A stretch of 14,830 bases of DNA, from positions 1-14,830 of the forward strand of contig DASUMQ010000063.1 of the NCBI GenBank assembly GCA_036277615.1, in the 5' to 3' direction. Position 1 is the stretch's first letter; every line of letters begins with the position of its first letter. This DNA is from RPQJ01 sp036277615. Its GTDB lineage: Bacteria > Pseudomonadota > Gammaproteobacteria > Steroidobacterales > Steroidobacteraceae. Made by a program: the position numbers and the translations under genes. Below the pieces are notes generated by a model that saw only the letters and a list, made by a program, of their open reading frames with translations, did no database searches and had not been told where the DNA came from. Positions 1 to 8,393 of this stretch are shown one piece after another.

Positions 1-15
1 AAGGACGGCCGCGCC

Positions 16-498
16 ATGAGGCCTCGGGACCGGAATGCAATGAAGGATCGGTCAGGTGTGCGGGCCGTGCTCGTCGGCGGCTCGATCGCCGCCGCGCTCG
101 ACATCCTGTTTGCGATCTCGTTCGCCGCCTACAACGGCGTCCCGCCGACGCGCCTGCTCCAGACCGTCGCCAGCGGCCTGCTCGGCAACGCCGCCTTCTC
201 GGGTGGCATCAACACGGCAGCGTTGGGCTTGCTCCTGCACTTCGGCATGTCGTACCTGTGGGCAGGCATCTTTCTGGTGGCCGCGTGGCGCCTCCCGTCG
301 CTGTTGCGCCGGCCGTTACTGTCGGGCGTGCTCTTCGGCGTCCTGGTGTTCCTCGTCATGCGGTTCGTGGTGCTGCCGCTGTCCGCCTTTCCATACCCGG
401 TCACCTTCAAGCCGCTGGCAACCGTGCTGGACTTGCTGTCTCATACGTTGCTGTTCGGTGTTCCGATCGCGCTCGCAGTTCGACGGGCAGACGCCTGA
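16..498 (+). CDS. Small multi-pass inner-membrane protein, function unknown
   Basis: This encodes a 160-aa hydrophobic protein. About four membrane segments are visible, near residues 18-38, 62-88, 98-122 and 135-155, with short basic loops between them (for example WRLPSLLRRP near 91-100). The glycine/alanine-rich first helix and the motif VVLPLSAFP near residue 118 recall the loose group of uncharacterised YagU/DUF1440-like membrane proteins, but I cannot assign a family firmly. AAGGA lies 10 nt before the ATG at 16. An alternative ATG at 40 (MKDRSG...) has a weaker ribosome binding site, so either start is possible. The gene converges on the minus-strand VOC gene, leaving only 28 bp between the two stop codons. 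No catalytic motif is visible and the role is unknown. Its promoter would lie left of the window. Confidence 0.75.
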   Translation: MRPRDRNAMKDRSGVRAVLVGGSIAAALDILFAISFAAYNGVPPTRLLQTVASGLLGNAAFSGGINTAALGLLLHFGMSYLWAGIFLVAAWRLPSLLRRPLLSGVLFGVLVFLVMRFVVLPLSAFPYPVTFKPLATVLDLLSHTLLFGVPIALAVRRADA

Positions 499-526
499 CG
501 AGGCTTCAAGCTTCGACGGGAGTCCT

Positions 527-907
527 CTATGCGATGTCCTCGTGGATGCACAGGTAGTTGCCTTCCGGGTCCTTGAACCAGGCGGCCTTCTCGGCGCCCA
601 GGACACAGACGTGATCCACAGTCTTGAATCCGGGGGAGTCGTAATCCTCGAAGGCGACGCCGGCACGCTTCAACTCGGTGATGCTCGCCACGATGTCCGG
701 GACCCGGAAGCTGATCGCCGTGTGCTCGGCCTTCGTGCCTTCGGGCTTCGGAAACAGCGCGAGCGTGCTGCCACCCACGACGTAAACGAATTTGCCGTCA
801 GGCCGGAACCCGCCCGGCTTCAAGCCGAGACACCCTTCGTAGAACGCCCGTGCCCGCGTCATGTCGACGACTGGAAGCATCGTGGTGATGGAGGCATCGG
901 CCAGCAT
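527..907 (-). CDS. VOC family (glyoxalase/bleomycin-resistance-like) protein
   Basis: This is a 126-aa protein of the vicinal oxygen chelate superfamily, cytosolic metal-dependent enzymes or ligand-binding proteins built from paired beta-alpha-beta-beta-beta units. The first half has the usual opening (MLPVVDMTRARAFYEGCLGL, about residues 10-29). The second half has the HTAISFRV strand (62-69) and the typical ending WFKDPEGNYLCIHE (110-123), in which the Glu before the C-terminus is a common metal ligand. The length is that of a single-domain member. The start at 907 is chosen over a longer reading frame reaching 1009 because a near-perfect AGGAGGA lies 6 nt upstream (plus-strand positions 914-920) and the family N-terminus begins here. 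The substrate cannot be read from sequence; dioxygenase, glyoxalase and resistance functions all occur in the family. It is divergent from the methyltransferase at 1027. Confidence 0.9.
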   Translation of the reverse strand: MLADASITTMLPVVDMTRARAFYEGCLGLKPGGFRPDGKFVYVVGGSTLALFPKPEGTKAEHTAISFRVPDIVASITELKRAGVAFEDYDSPGFKTVDHVCVLGAEKAAWFKDPEGNYLCIHEDIA

Positions 908-944
908 GTGCAATCCTCCTGCAGCGCTCGCCTGTTTCTGCTCG

Positions 945-950
945 AGCATA
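945..950 (-). promoter_or_regulatory. Possible -10 box for the VOC gene
   Basis: On the minus strand this reads TATGCT, 4/6 to the sigma-70 -10 consensus, in the 119-bp divergent gap between the VOC and methyltransferase genes. It would give a leader of about 30 nt before the ATG at 907. No good -35 box stands 17 bp upstream, so this is only a tentative call. Confidence 0.25.
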
Positions 951-1026
951 GGCCCGCCGTCGGCGACGCACCAGCCCGTCGGCTGGCAGCGACGTCGACG
1001 CCGCGGCAATGCATGTGGAGGTGCAC

Positions 1027-1839
1027 ATGAGTAGCGGGAATCTGGAAGCCCAGGTCGCGGCCGCCCGCGCGTACGAGGCGCTGTTCGTGCCTGCGTTGTT
1101 CACGCAGTGGGTGCCGATCATGGTCGACGCGGCGCAGTTCACGACCGGTCAGACCGTGCTGGACGTCGCATGCGGGACGGGCGTTCTCACCCGTGCTGCG
1201 TATGAAAAGGTCGGTCCCGGCGGCTCCGTCACCGGACTCGATCCCGGCGCCGGGATGCTCGCGGTGGCGAGGGAACGGTGCCCGTCGGTGCACTGGCGAG
1301 AGGGTGTGGCCGAATCGATGCCATTCGGCGAGGGCAGCTACGACGCCGTCGTCTGCCAGTTCGGGCTGATGTTCATGGACCAGCCGCGGGCGCTGCGCGA
1401 AATGCTGCGCGTGCTGAGGCCGGGCGGGCGTCTGGCCGTGGCCGTCTGGGACAGCCTCGAGAACCTGCCGGCGTTCGCTGCCGAGGTCGCGCTGCTCGAC
1501 CGCGTCGCGGGCGCACGCGCGGCCGATGCTCTGCGCGCTCCCTTCGTCCTCGGGGACCGCAAGCGCCTGGCCGGCACGTTCGAGGAGGCAGGTGCCGGCG
1601 GGGTCACGATTCGCACGCAGCAGGGCGTCGCGCGGTTTCCGAGCATCCGGGTGCTGGTGGAGGCCGACCTCAGGGGCTGGCTGCCCCTGATGGGCGTGCA
1701 TCTCGCCGAGGACACGATCGCCGGCATCCTGGACGAAGCAGAAAACGTGCTCGGCCCGTATGCAACCGCGGACGGTCGAGTCGTCTTCGACGCGCCCGCT
1801 CACATCGTCACGGTCGACAAGCCTCGAGCGGCGACGTAA
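1027..1839 (+). CDS. Class I SAM-dependent methyltransferase
   Basis: This is a 270-aa methyltransferase of the Methyltransf_11/UbiE-like type, a cytosolic enzyme that moves a methyl group from S-adenosylmethionine to an unidentified acceptor. Motif I is clear (VLDVACGTGVLTR, about 44-56). It is followed by the acidic ribose-binding residue in TGLDPG (D72), the VCQFGLMFMD strand (109-118) and the post-IV motif RVLRPGGRLAVAVW (128-141). The C-terminal 100 residues form a variable cap that probably sets substrate choice. The start at 1027 is preferred to the ATG at 1009 because GGAGGT lies 4 nt upstream of it; the first six codons of the longer form overlap that ribosome binding site. The gene is divergent from the VOC gene and ends 26 bp before the converging minus-strand operon. 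No pathway partner sits next to it, so the substrate stays open. Confidence 0.9.
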   Translation: MSSGNLEAQVAAARAYEALFVPALFTQWVPIMVDAAQFTTGQTVLDVACGTGVLTRAAYEKVGPGGSVTGLDPGAGMLAVARERCPSVHWREGVAESMPFGEGSYDAVVCQFGLMFMDQPRALREMLRVLRPGGRLAVAVWDSLENLPAFAAEVALLDRVAGARAADALRAPFVLGDRKRLAGTFEEAGAGGVTIRTQQGVARFPSIRVLVEADLRGWLPLMGVHLAEDTIAGILDEAENVLGPYATADGRVVFDAPAHIVTVDKPRAAT

Positions 1840-1865
1840 AGCAGCGCGTCACGTCGCGGTCGCGA

Positions 1866-2756
1866 TCACTCCACCGTCCGGGCCCAGTCCCGGAGCGGCT
1901 TCGACAGGTACGCATCCGCAGTCGGGTCGGCCGCACGGAACGACCGCAGTTCGCGCTCTGCGGCGGCGACGTCGCCGGAGGCGTGCAGCGCCTCGATCCT
2001 CGCGGCCCAAGCCGCAGCGTCGAGCACCATCGCGTCGTCGGCGTTGCGATCGCGCGTAGTGGGTGACGGTGCCGCCGCCGCGGCGGGGGCCGAAGCCGCG
2101 GCGCGACCGGCGGTTTGCGCCTCCATCGCCTTCGAGCGCGCATCGCTCCGCTCGCCGAAAGTCGCCTCGGGGGCTTCTTCCATCGGCTCAGTCGAGGTGG
2201 CGGCGGCAGCCTCGGTTGACGTGGCCGGTGGTGGCACCGCCGCGGGTGCCGGCGGTGCCGGAATCTCGCGTTGCACGAGCGGTCGGTCGGTTGCACCGAC
2301 GTCGCGTTCACGCCGACCGCCCGGTTCCCTTGCAGGGACCGGCGTCTCGCGAGCCCTGGTCGCGCTGATCGCGTCGGGCGCGGGCGGACCGTCCGACTGC
2401 GATTCGGCCCCGGCCGGCACCGACGTCGGCGCCGGTCGCTGCAGCGTTGGTGCGAGCTTCTCCTCGCGCGACATCATCGTCGGCACCAGCACGAACGCCA
2501 GGCCCGCGACGGCGGCCGTCGCCGCCAGTGGCTGCCAGCGCGCCAGCCACGGCGTCGTCCCTGCGCGGCGTCGCGACAGCAGGGCCGGCTTCGCAGGCTG
2601 CTCGCGGCGACTGGCGACCGATTCGCGCGCGGCCGCGAGGAGCGCGGCATCGAGGTGCGCGGGCGGCTGCTCGACCGACGTCTCGCGCCACAGGCGTTCC
2701 AGCGCCGCGTCGCGTTCCGACGGGCTCGAACCTTCGCGACGATCGTGGACGCTCAT
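1866..2756 (-). CDS. Membrane-anchored presumed anti-sigma factor, Ala/Pro-rich, cysteine-free
   Basis: This 296-aa protein shares an ATGA overlap with the end of the upstream sigma-factor gene, so the two are translationally coupled. It begins with a charged cytoplasmic segment (ALERLWRETS and PPAHLDAALLAAARE, about 18-45), then basic residues, then one membrane helix (about 76-95). A long Ala/Pro/Thr-rich, probably disordered periplasmic stretch follows (about 100-235). The C-terminal part is ordered and helical (WAARIEALHASGDVAAAERE, about 250-269). The layout and the coupling to an ECF gene point to an anti-sigma factor that holds the sigma factor at the membrane. There is no cysteine, and therefore no zinc-binding HxxxCxxC anti-sigma motif. 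The assignment rests on context and topology, not on a recognised domain. A regulator of another kind is possible. The last codons lie 26 bp from the end of the convergent methyltransferase gene. Confidence 0.8.
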   Translation of the reverse strand: MSVHDRREGSSPSERDAALERLWRETSVEQPPAHLDAALLAAARESVASRREQPAKPALLSRRRAGTTPWLARWQPLAATAAVAGLAFVLVPTMMSREEKLAPTLQRPAPTSVPAGAESQSDGPPAPDAISATRARETPVPAREPGGRRERDVGATDRPLVQREIPAPPAPAAVPPPATSTEAAAATSTEPMEEAPEATFGERSDARSKAMEAQTAGRAAASAPAAAAAPSPTTRDRNADDAMVLDAAAWAARIEALHASGDVAAAERELRSFRAADPTADAYLSKPLRDWARTVE

Positions 2757-3355
2757 GGCCGATCCTCCAGCGTACTGCGCAGCCGGCGGTACGCGTAGCG
2801 CAGTCGGCTCTTCACGGTTTCCCCCGAGGTCGCGGTGAGGGTTGCGATCTCCTCGAGCGAGAGTCCGCCTTCGACGTGCAGCAGGAAAGCGTCCCGCTGC
2901 AGTGGCGACATGTCGGCCAGCGCGGCGACGAGCCGTCGGCGGCGCTCGTCGTCGATCGACGCGCGCAGCGGATCGTCGGCGTCACCGCCCGCAGCAGCGA
3001 AGCTCTCCTCGGCTTGCATCAGTATCCCGTCGTCCTCGAGCGACGCCAGCGTGACGTGGTGGCGCGACCGCCAGTGGTCGATCAGGCGATGCCGCGCCAG
3101 CGTGTACAGCCACGTCGAGAACCGGGCCTGCACTTCGTAGCGCTCACGGGCATCGATCACGCGCATCCAGAGGTCCTGGTGCAGTTCGTCCGCCGTCGCT
3201 GCGTTGCTGTCGGCGTGGCGGAGAAAGTATCGGTAGGTCGCACCCTTGTGCCTCGCGTAGAGCGTTTCGAACGCCCGAGCGTCACCCTGTCCGTAGGCAC
3301 GCATCAGCGCTTCGTCGGTGCGCGACTCCAACTCGACGTCGTTGGCGGGATGCAT
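2753..3355 (-). CDS. ECF-type sigma-70 family RNA polymerase sigma factor
   Basis: This is a 200-aa sigma factor with only regions 2 and 4, as in the extracytoplasmic-function group. Region 2 covers about residues 17-100: TADELHQDLWMRVI (55-68) is the core-binding part, and FSTWLYTLARHRLIDHWR (79-96) is the -10 melting and recognition part. An acidic linker follows (about 105-138). Region 4 covers about 138-195, with a helix-turn-helix in LSLEEIATLTATSGETVKSR (165-184) that should read the -35 element. The ATG at 3355 fits the usual ECF length. A longer frame reaches 3466, and a GTG at 3406 would bring the gene to 2 nt from the upstream gene's stop; none of these has a strong ribosome binding site, so the start is uncertain. 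It is downstream of the exported-protein gene and coupled to the presumed anti-sigma gene. Confidence 0.93.
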   Translation of the reverse strand: MHPANDVELESRTDEALMRAYGQGDARAFETLYARHKGATYRYFLRHADSNAATADELHQDLWMRVIDARERYEVQARFSTWLYTLARHRLIDHWRSRHHVTLASLEDDGILMQAEESFAAAGGDADDPLRASIDDERRRRLVAALADMSPLQRDAFLLHVEGGLSLEEIATLTATSGETVKSRLRYAYRRLRSTLEDRP

Positions 3356-3408
3356 CCGTCGCGCAGTATCGAGCGGCGGGACGGATGCGGCAATCGCGCC
3401 GTTCACGC

Positions 3409-4245
3409 TCACGGATCGGGAACGAAACCCAGCGTGCCCGGAAACGGATCGGGGTCGCGCCGCCACCCGTGTCGATGGGCCGGCAGGACACCCAGGGCGA
3501 CCAGGGTTTCGCGACGCTCGTAGCGAAGGGCGACCACTTCATCGGGTCGCGAACTGGCGCGTTCGAATGCGACCTGTTCGACCGGCGAATACTCGCCGCG
3601 CCCGTGACCGGTGCCGAGCGACGGTTCCTGTGCCGCCGGTGCCGCCGCGGTCGTCTCCGCAGCCCGGCTGTCCGCCGCGTCTCCGGCCGCCTCCGACCGC
3701 GCGGCCTTCTCCCGCGCCGAAGGATACGGGGGCGGTCGATCGTCACGGCTCCACCAGGGCCGGTGCGGCTCGATCGCACGCTCGCGAAACAGCGCGACGC
3801 CGATCACCCCCAGGTCGTCGGGCCTACCGGTGCGGGCGGCGTACGAGTCGTGGGGATCGGTGAAATAGAACGCCGCCGTCCGGTCCAGGCCCTTGCGCCA
3901 GCCTTGCACCGTGACGTAGCCCCACGGCTCGATGACGTACCCCGATTGGTCGGGCGATGCGGTTTGGCCGGTCACTGCATTGACGCCGTCGACGCTCAAG
4001 ACCGCCAGCACCCGCTCGCCGGTGTTGTTGCGAATGCGGACGGCGTACTCGTTGCCCGGGCGGCCTTCGATGTAGCGCCGCCCCCGGTGGCGGTACTCGG
4101 GCAAGGCCTCGCCCGCGCTGCGGTCGTAGACATCGACCTGCGCGAGCGAACTGGCTCGTGCATCGGCGAACGAGACGCACGCGGTGGTCACGACGCCCGC
4201 GAGCGCTGCCAGCAGGACCGTGCGACGAGGGATGGGACTGGCCAT
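3409..4245 (-). CDS. Conserved exported protein of sigma-factor operon, function unknown
   Basis: This 278-aa protein is first in the minus-strand unit. It starts with a signal sequence whose n-region has a twin arginine (PRRTVLLAALAGVV, about 6-19) and a cleavage region near residues 28-31. The TTAC at 20-23 does not fit a standard lipobox. The well-ordered core (about 38-155) contains EYAVRIRNNTGERVLAVLSV, then DGVNAVTGQ, a GYVIEPWGYVTVQGWRK stretch, FYFTDPHDSYAARTGRP and GVIGVALFRER. A Pro/Ala-rich linker (about 160-205) leads to a second conserved block, SLGTGHGRGEYSPVEQVAFE (209-228). From memory, proteins with this core occur next to ECF sigma genes in proteobacteria, but I know no function. 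The start at 4245 is preferred to a frame reaching 4410 because a signal peptide begins there and GGAG lies about 9 nt upstream. It may be an envelope sensor or an effector of the sigma factor. Confidence 0.85.
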   Translation of the reverse strand: MASPIPRRTVLLAALAGVVTTACVSFADARASSLAQVDVYDRSAGEALPEYRHRGRRYIEGRPGNEYAVRIRNNTGERVLAVLSVDGVNAVTGQTASPDQSGYVIEPWGYVTVQGWRKGLDRTAAFYFTDPHDSYAARTGRPDDLGVIGVALFRERAIEPHRPWWSRDDRPPPYPSAREKAARSEAAGDAADSRAAETTAAAPAAQEPSLGTGHGRGEYSPVEQVAFERASSRPDEVVALRYERRETLVALGVLPAHRHGWRRDPDPFPGTLGFVPDP

Positions 4246-4262
4246 GGCTCGACTCCGTTTTG

Positions 4263-4278
4263 CAGGGTTGAGTCCCTG
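4263..4278. promoter_or_regulatory. Short dyad upstream of the sigma-factor operon
   Basis: CAGGG and CCCTG form a perfect 5-bp inverted repeat around the 6-nt centre TTGAGT, 17 nt upstream of the first gene of the minus-strand operon. It could be a small operator or a leader hairpin. Arms this short also occur by chance in GC-rich DNA, so confidence is low. Confidence 0.25.
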
Positions 4279-4310
4279 TAAACGGCGGGCTGGGCCGCGC
4301 GGGGTTAACC
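4279..4310 (-). promoter_or_regulatory. Possible ECF-type promoter of the sigma-factor operon
   Basis: On the minus strand, GGTTAACC (plus positions 4303-4310) is followed after 18 bp by CGTTTA (4279-4284). ECF sigma factors often read AAC-containing -35 boxes and CGT-containing -10 boxes at about this spacing, and they often control their own operon. The leader to the ATG at 4245 would be about 25-30 nt. The match is to a general pattern, not to a known consensus for this sigma factor. Confidence 0.3.
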
Positions 4311-4449
4311 GGCGTCGCCGTGCACAGTCGCGCGGCCGCACCGTCGCAGCCGACGCAACGGCCGTTTCACCTTCGAGCGTGCACCGGCACGGCGGTACCG
4401 GTGTCCGCACCGCTCGTTGCGCTGGAACGGCAGCGTGGAGATAGCCGCT

Positions 4450-4477
4450 TTGCCACCGGCCGCGACGATGCTACGGT
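4450..4477 (+). promoter_or_regulatory. Possible sigma-70 promoter of the S8 protease gene
   Basis: TTGCCA (4450-4455) and TACGGT (4472-4477) are separated by 16 bp in the divergent region. They match the consensus boxes at 4/6 and 3/6, which gives a leader of about 60 nt to the ATG at 4544. Nothing better is visible on this strand in the 298-bp gap. Confidence 0.3.
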
Positions 4478-4543
4478 GCGGGCAGCCTCGGGACATGGAC
4501 CGTCCCGGCAATCCATCCAGATGCAGCTGACAAGGAGGTTTTC

Positions 4544-6811
4544 ATGAGGCGTTCCATCGTGATGGTCGCGCTCGCCTGCGCGATCCTGGCGGCACCGATG
4601 GCTGCAACTGCGGCCACGGGCTCCACCGCGGACGACGGCCGGAAGGCCGGCGCGATCCAGCGCACGGATCGTTCGAGCGCGATCGTCGAGCTCAAGGGTG
4701 CCCAGCCACTGACGATTCAGTCCTCGACGCGACCGGCCAAGGGCAAGAAAGTCGACTTCTCGAGCGCGGCGGTCAAGAACCATCGCGCGCTGCTGGCCGC
4801 CGAGCGCAACGCGTTCCGGCAATGGCTGCGGCAGAACGCGCCGGGAGCACGCATCACCAGCGAGTACGACGTCGCCTTGCACGCCGTGGCGGTCCGGTTG
4901 AACGGTACGCGGCTCGAAACACTGCGCGCGGCTCCGATGGTCGCCACGGCGCAGTACAACGGCGTGTATCGCCCGCTGGCCCACGACGACCCGGACCTGC
5001 AGCTGATCCACGCCTGGGAGGCGTGGCAACTCGCGCCGTCGACTCCGGAACTCGCGGGCTGGGGCGTCAAGATCGCCATCATCGACAGCGGCATCGACGT
5101 GCGGCACCCGTGCTTCGCCGACGCGGGGTATCCGGAAGGCAACGCTCCCGACAACGTCGTCAACGGCGGCACAAACGACAAGGTGATCTACGCCGAAGCG
5201 TTCTACAACAAGCTGCGCAAGGAAGGCCTGGGAACCGCGGACGAGGACGGCCACGGCACGCACGTCGCGGGCACGGCAGGCTGTAACGCACACACGCCCG
5301 CGTGGATCGACGATCCCGGCAACGGCCCGGTCGACATTCCCTACGATCCTTCGGGCGTCGCCCCCGGCGCGATGCTCGGCAACTTCAATGTGTTCCCCGG
5401 CACGCTCGAGTCTGCTCGCTCCGAGGACATCCTGAATGCGCTGCAGCGTGCGTACGAACTTGGGTTCGACGTCGCCAGCATGAGCCTGGGCGGTGGTTCG
5501 AACGGCGTGCTCGACCTGGTCGCGAAGGCCGTCAATCGGTTCGATCGCGGCGGCATGGTCATCGCGATTGCCGCCGGCAACTCCGGCCCCGGGGACTCGA
5601 CCATCGAATCACCCGGGTATGCCGAGCGTGCGATCGCCGCCGGTGCAAGCTCGGTCGGTCATTTCGTGGGCTTCCCCGTCACGACCGCGGACGGCGGCCG
5701 GTTCGGCGCGGTCGCGGGCGAATTCGAGACGGTCTCGTCGGACCTCACCGCGCCGCTCGACGTCGTGCTGGAGGGCGCGGTGGAGACGGACACGGGTATC
5801 GGGAACGCCTGCACGGCACTCGCGGCCGGCAGCCTCACCGGCGAGATCGCGCTGATTTCGCGCGGCGCCTGCACGTTCTCGACCAAGGTCCGCAACGCCC
5901 AGACGGCGGGCGCGGTCGCCGTGCTGATCGTCAACAACGTTGCCGGCGATCCCACCGGCATGGCATCCGACGACACGCCGAACCAGCCGACCATTCCGGC
6001 GTACATGGTTGGCCTCGAGGACGGTCTCGTGCTCGCCAACAAGGAAGGCGTGTTGACGACGATCGGCGCAAACCTCGAGTACTTCCGCACGGCGAACGAC
6101 AACATCGTGGCCGGGTTTTCCAGCTTCGGACCGACGGACGTCCAGTTCCGCGTCAAGCCGGACGTGGTGGCGCCGGGCGTGAACGTGCTGAGCTCGCAAC
6201 CGGCCTGGGCCTGCGAGCAGATGACGCCGTCGTGCTGGGCATTCTTCCAGGGCACGTCGATGGCGACCCCGCACGTCGCGGGCTCGGCCGCCGTGGTGAT
6301 CGAGCAGCATCCCGATTGGACCGCAGCGGACGTCCGCTCGGCCATCGTCAACACGGCCGTGCGCGGCGTGCTCAAGGACACGGACACGGGCCGCGTCGTC
6401 GTCGACAACCCGAACATCGTCGGCGCCGGACTCGTCAGCCTGCATCACCCGCTCAACGAGCCGGCCCGCGTGGGCGCGGTCGAGGCGAAGGTCTCGCTCG
6501 ACCCGGTGAGCGTCGCATTCGGCGGCGTGCCCTCGGGATCCGGCCAGGGCCGCACGAAGCAGGTCATTGTGAAAAACCTGACCGCGGCCACTGCGACGTT
6601 CGCATTCGCGGTCGACGATCCGGTCGCGGGTGGCGTGACGTACACCGTTGCGCCTGCGTCCGTGACGCTCGGCCCCGGCCAGGCGACGACGGTCGCCGTG
6701 AGCGTGTCCGTGCCACGTGGCAACGCGCAACGTGACGACTGGGCGTGGCTCGAAGTCTCGATGGGCGGCACCGAGGTGGCCCACGCCGCACTGTACACGC
6801 GCACGAGGTAA
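4544..6811 (+). CDS. Secreted S8 (subtilisin-like) serine protease with PA insert
   Basis: This 755-aa exported protease opens with a Sec signal peptide (about 1-23, ending AATA). A propeptide region of the I9-inhibitor type is likely at about 45-142. The catalytic set of the subtilase fold is complete: Asp181 in IAIIDSGID, His237 in DGHGTHVAGT, oxyanion-hole Asn346 in AIAAGNSGPG and nucleophile Ser572 in GTSMATPHVAG. A protease-associated (PA) domain is inserted at about 395-515, with the typical LISRGACTFSTKVRNAQ and AVAVLIVNN stretches. After the catalytic domain (ending about 635), a beta-rich C-terminal domain of about 115 residues (LDPVSVAFGG to the end) looks like an Ig/Fn3-type module. 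The ATG at 4544 has AAGGAGG 6 nt upstream. The gene is divergent from the sigma-factor operon and ends at a strong terminator. It should act outside the cytoplasm as an endopeptidase; its substrate is unknown. Confidence 0.95.
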   Translation: MRRSIVMVALACAILAAPMAATAATGSTADDGRKAGAIQRTDRSSAIVELKGAQPLTIQSSTRPAKGKKVDFSSAAVKNHRALLAAERNAFRQWLRQNAPGARITSEYDVALHAVAVRLNGTRLETLRAAPMVATAQYNGVYRPLAHDDPDLQLIHAWEAWQLAPSTPELAGWGVKIAIIDSGIDVRHPCFADAGYPEGNAPDNVVNGGTNDKVIYAEAFYNKLRKEGLGTADEDGHGTHVAGTAGCNAHTPAWIDDPGNGPVDIPYDPSGVAPGAMLGNFNVFPGTLESARSEDILNALQRAYELGFDVASMSLGGGSNGVLDLVAKAVNRFDRGGMVIAIAAGNSGPGDSTIESPGYAERAIAAGASSVGHFVGFPVTTADGGRFGAVAGEFETVSSDLTAPLDVVLEGAVETDTGIGNACTALAAGSLTGEIALISRGACTFSTKVRNAQTAGAVAVLIVNNVAGDPTGMASDDTPNQPTIPAYMVGLEDGLVLANKEGVLTTIGANLEYFRTANDNIVAGFSSFGPTDVQFRVKPDVVAPGVNVLSSQPAWACEQMTPSCWAFFQGTSMATPHVAGSAAVVIEQHPDWTAADVRSAIVNTAVRGVLKDTDTGRVVVDNPNIVGAGLVSLHHPLNEPARVGAVEAKVSLDPVSVAFGGVPSGSGQGRTKQVIVKNLTAATATFAFAVDDPVAGGVTYTVAPASVTLGPGQATTVAVSVSVPRGNAQRDDWAWLEVSMGGTEVAHAALYTRTR

Positions 6812-6830
6812 CGGGCGCCATAGCCGACAT

Positions 6831-6860
6831 GGACGGGCGGAAGTGCGCTTCCGCCCGTCC
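6831..6860 (+). terminator. Rho-independent-type terminator after the S8 protease
   Basis: A perfect 13-bp inverted repeat (left arm 6831-6843, right arm 6848-6860) closes a 4-nt TGCG loop, 19 nt after the protease stop codon. The stem is GC-rich (GGACGGGCGGAAG). The following bases, TGCTGTTGTG, are T-rich for this sequence but not a pure T tract. It probably ends the protease transcript and separates it from the DUF2277 gene. Confidence 0.8.
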
Positions 6861-6977
6861 TGCTGTTGTGTCCGGCGGGTCGAGCCGCAGCCGAGCGGAA
6901 TCGTTTGCGCCGCGGTTCGAAGATGGACAGGATTACGCGTGACCTGACGTGCAGTTCGATTGGAGGAACCAGCGCCC

Positions 6978-7256
6978 ATGTGCAGGAACATCCGGCCGTT
7001 GTTCAACTTCGAGCCGCCCGCGACCGATGCCGAGATTCGAGACGCGTCGCTGCAGTTCGTGCGCAAGCTGAGTGGATTCCACCGGCCGTCGAAGGCCAAC
7101 GAGGCGGCCTTCGACCGGGCGGTGGACGAGGTCGCGGTCGCCGCGAAGCGGCTCGTGGAGTCGCTGGTGACGACGGCGGAACCCCGCAATCGGGACGCGG
7201 AAGCGGCCAGGGCGAAGGCGCGGTCGGACCTGCGTTTCCGTCCCGTTGCCGGGTAG
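6978..7256 (+). CDS. DUF2277 family protein
   Basis: This 92-aa protein has the DUF2277 opening MCRNIRPLFNFEPPATDAEI (1-20), followed by LQFVRKLSGFHRPSKANEAA and a helical second half (AFDRAVDEVAVAAKRL). That N-terminus is characteristic of the family, whose function is not known. The ATG at 6978 is chosen because the family begins at MCRNI; GGAGG lies 11 nt upstream. The C-terminal 20 residues are rich in Arg and Ala and less conserved in appearance. It sits 43 bp before the deacetylase gene on the same strand, after the protease terminator, so the two probably share a transcript. I found no convincing promoter in the 117 bp between the terminator and this gene. Confidence 0.88.
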   Translation: MCRNIRPLFNFEPPATDAEIRDASLQFVRKLSGFHRPSKANEAAFDRAVDEVAVAAKRLVESLVTTAEPRNRDAEAARAKARSDLRFRPVAG

Positions 7257-7299
7257 TGCGATCGCTTCTTCAACGGATGCGATCGCCGGCCCCGACCCG

Positions 7300-8385
<1,086 letters not shown>

Positions 8386-8393
8386 CGCGGACG

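Noticed and set aside
859..1803. Long open frame (314 codons) on the minus strand opposite the methyltransferase
   Set aside because: It lies wholly antisense to a gene with clear SAM-binding motifs, has no recognisable domain and has composition typical of a shadow frame in GC-rich DNA.
1840..1865. TCGCG/CGCGA repeat between the convergent methyltransferase and sigma-operon ends as a bidirectional terminator
   Set aside because: The loop would be only 2 nt and there is no T tract on either strand.
2044..2838. 264-codon plus-strand frame opposite the presumed anti-sigma factor
   Set aside because: Low-complexity Ala/Ser/Arg translation antisense to a coupled gene pair; no ribosome binding site or domain.
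3385..4281. 298-codon plus-strand frame opposite the exported protein of the sigma operon
   Set aside because: Arg-rich translation without domain; the minus frame has a signal peptide and conserved blocks.
5302..6735. 477-codon plus-strand frame inside the protease gene
   Set aside because: Arg-rich frame-shifted shadow of the protease, whose own frame has all catalytic motifs.
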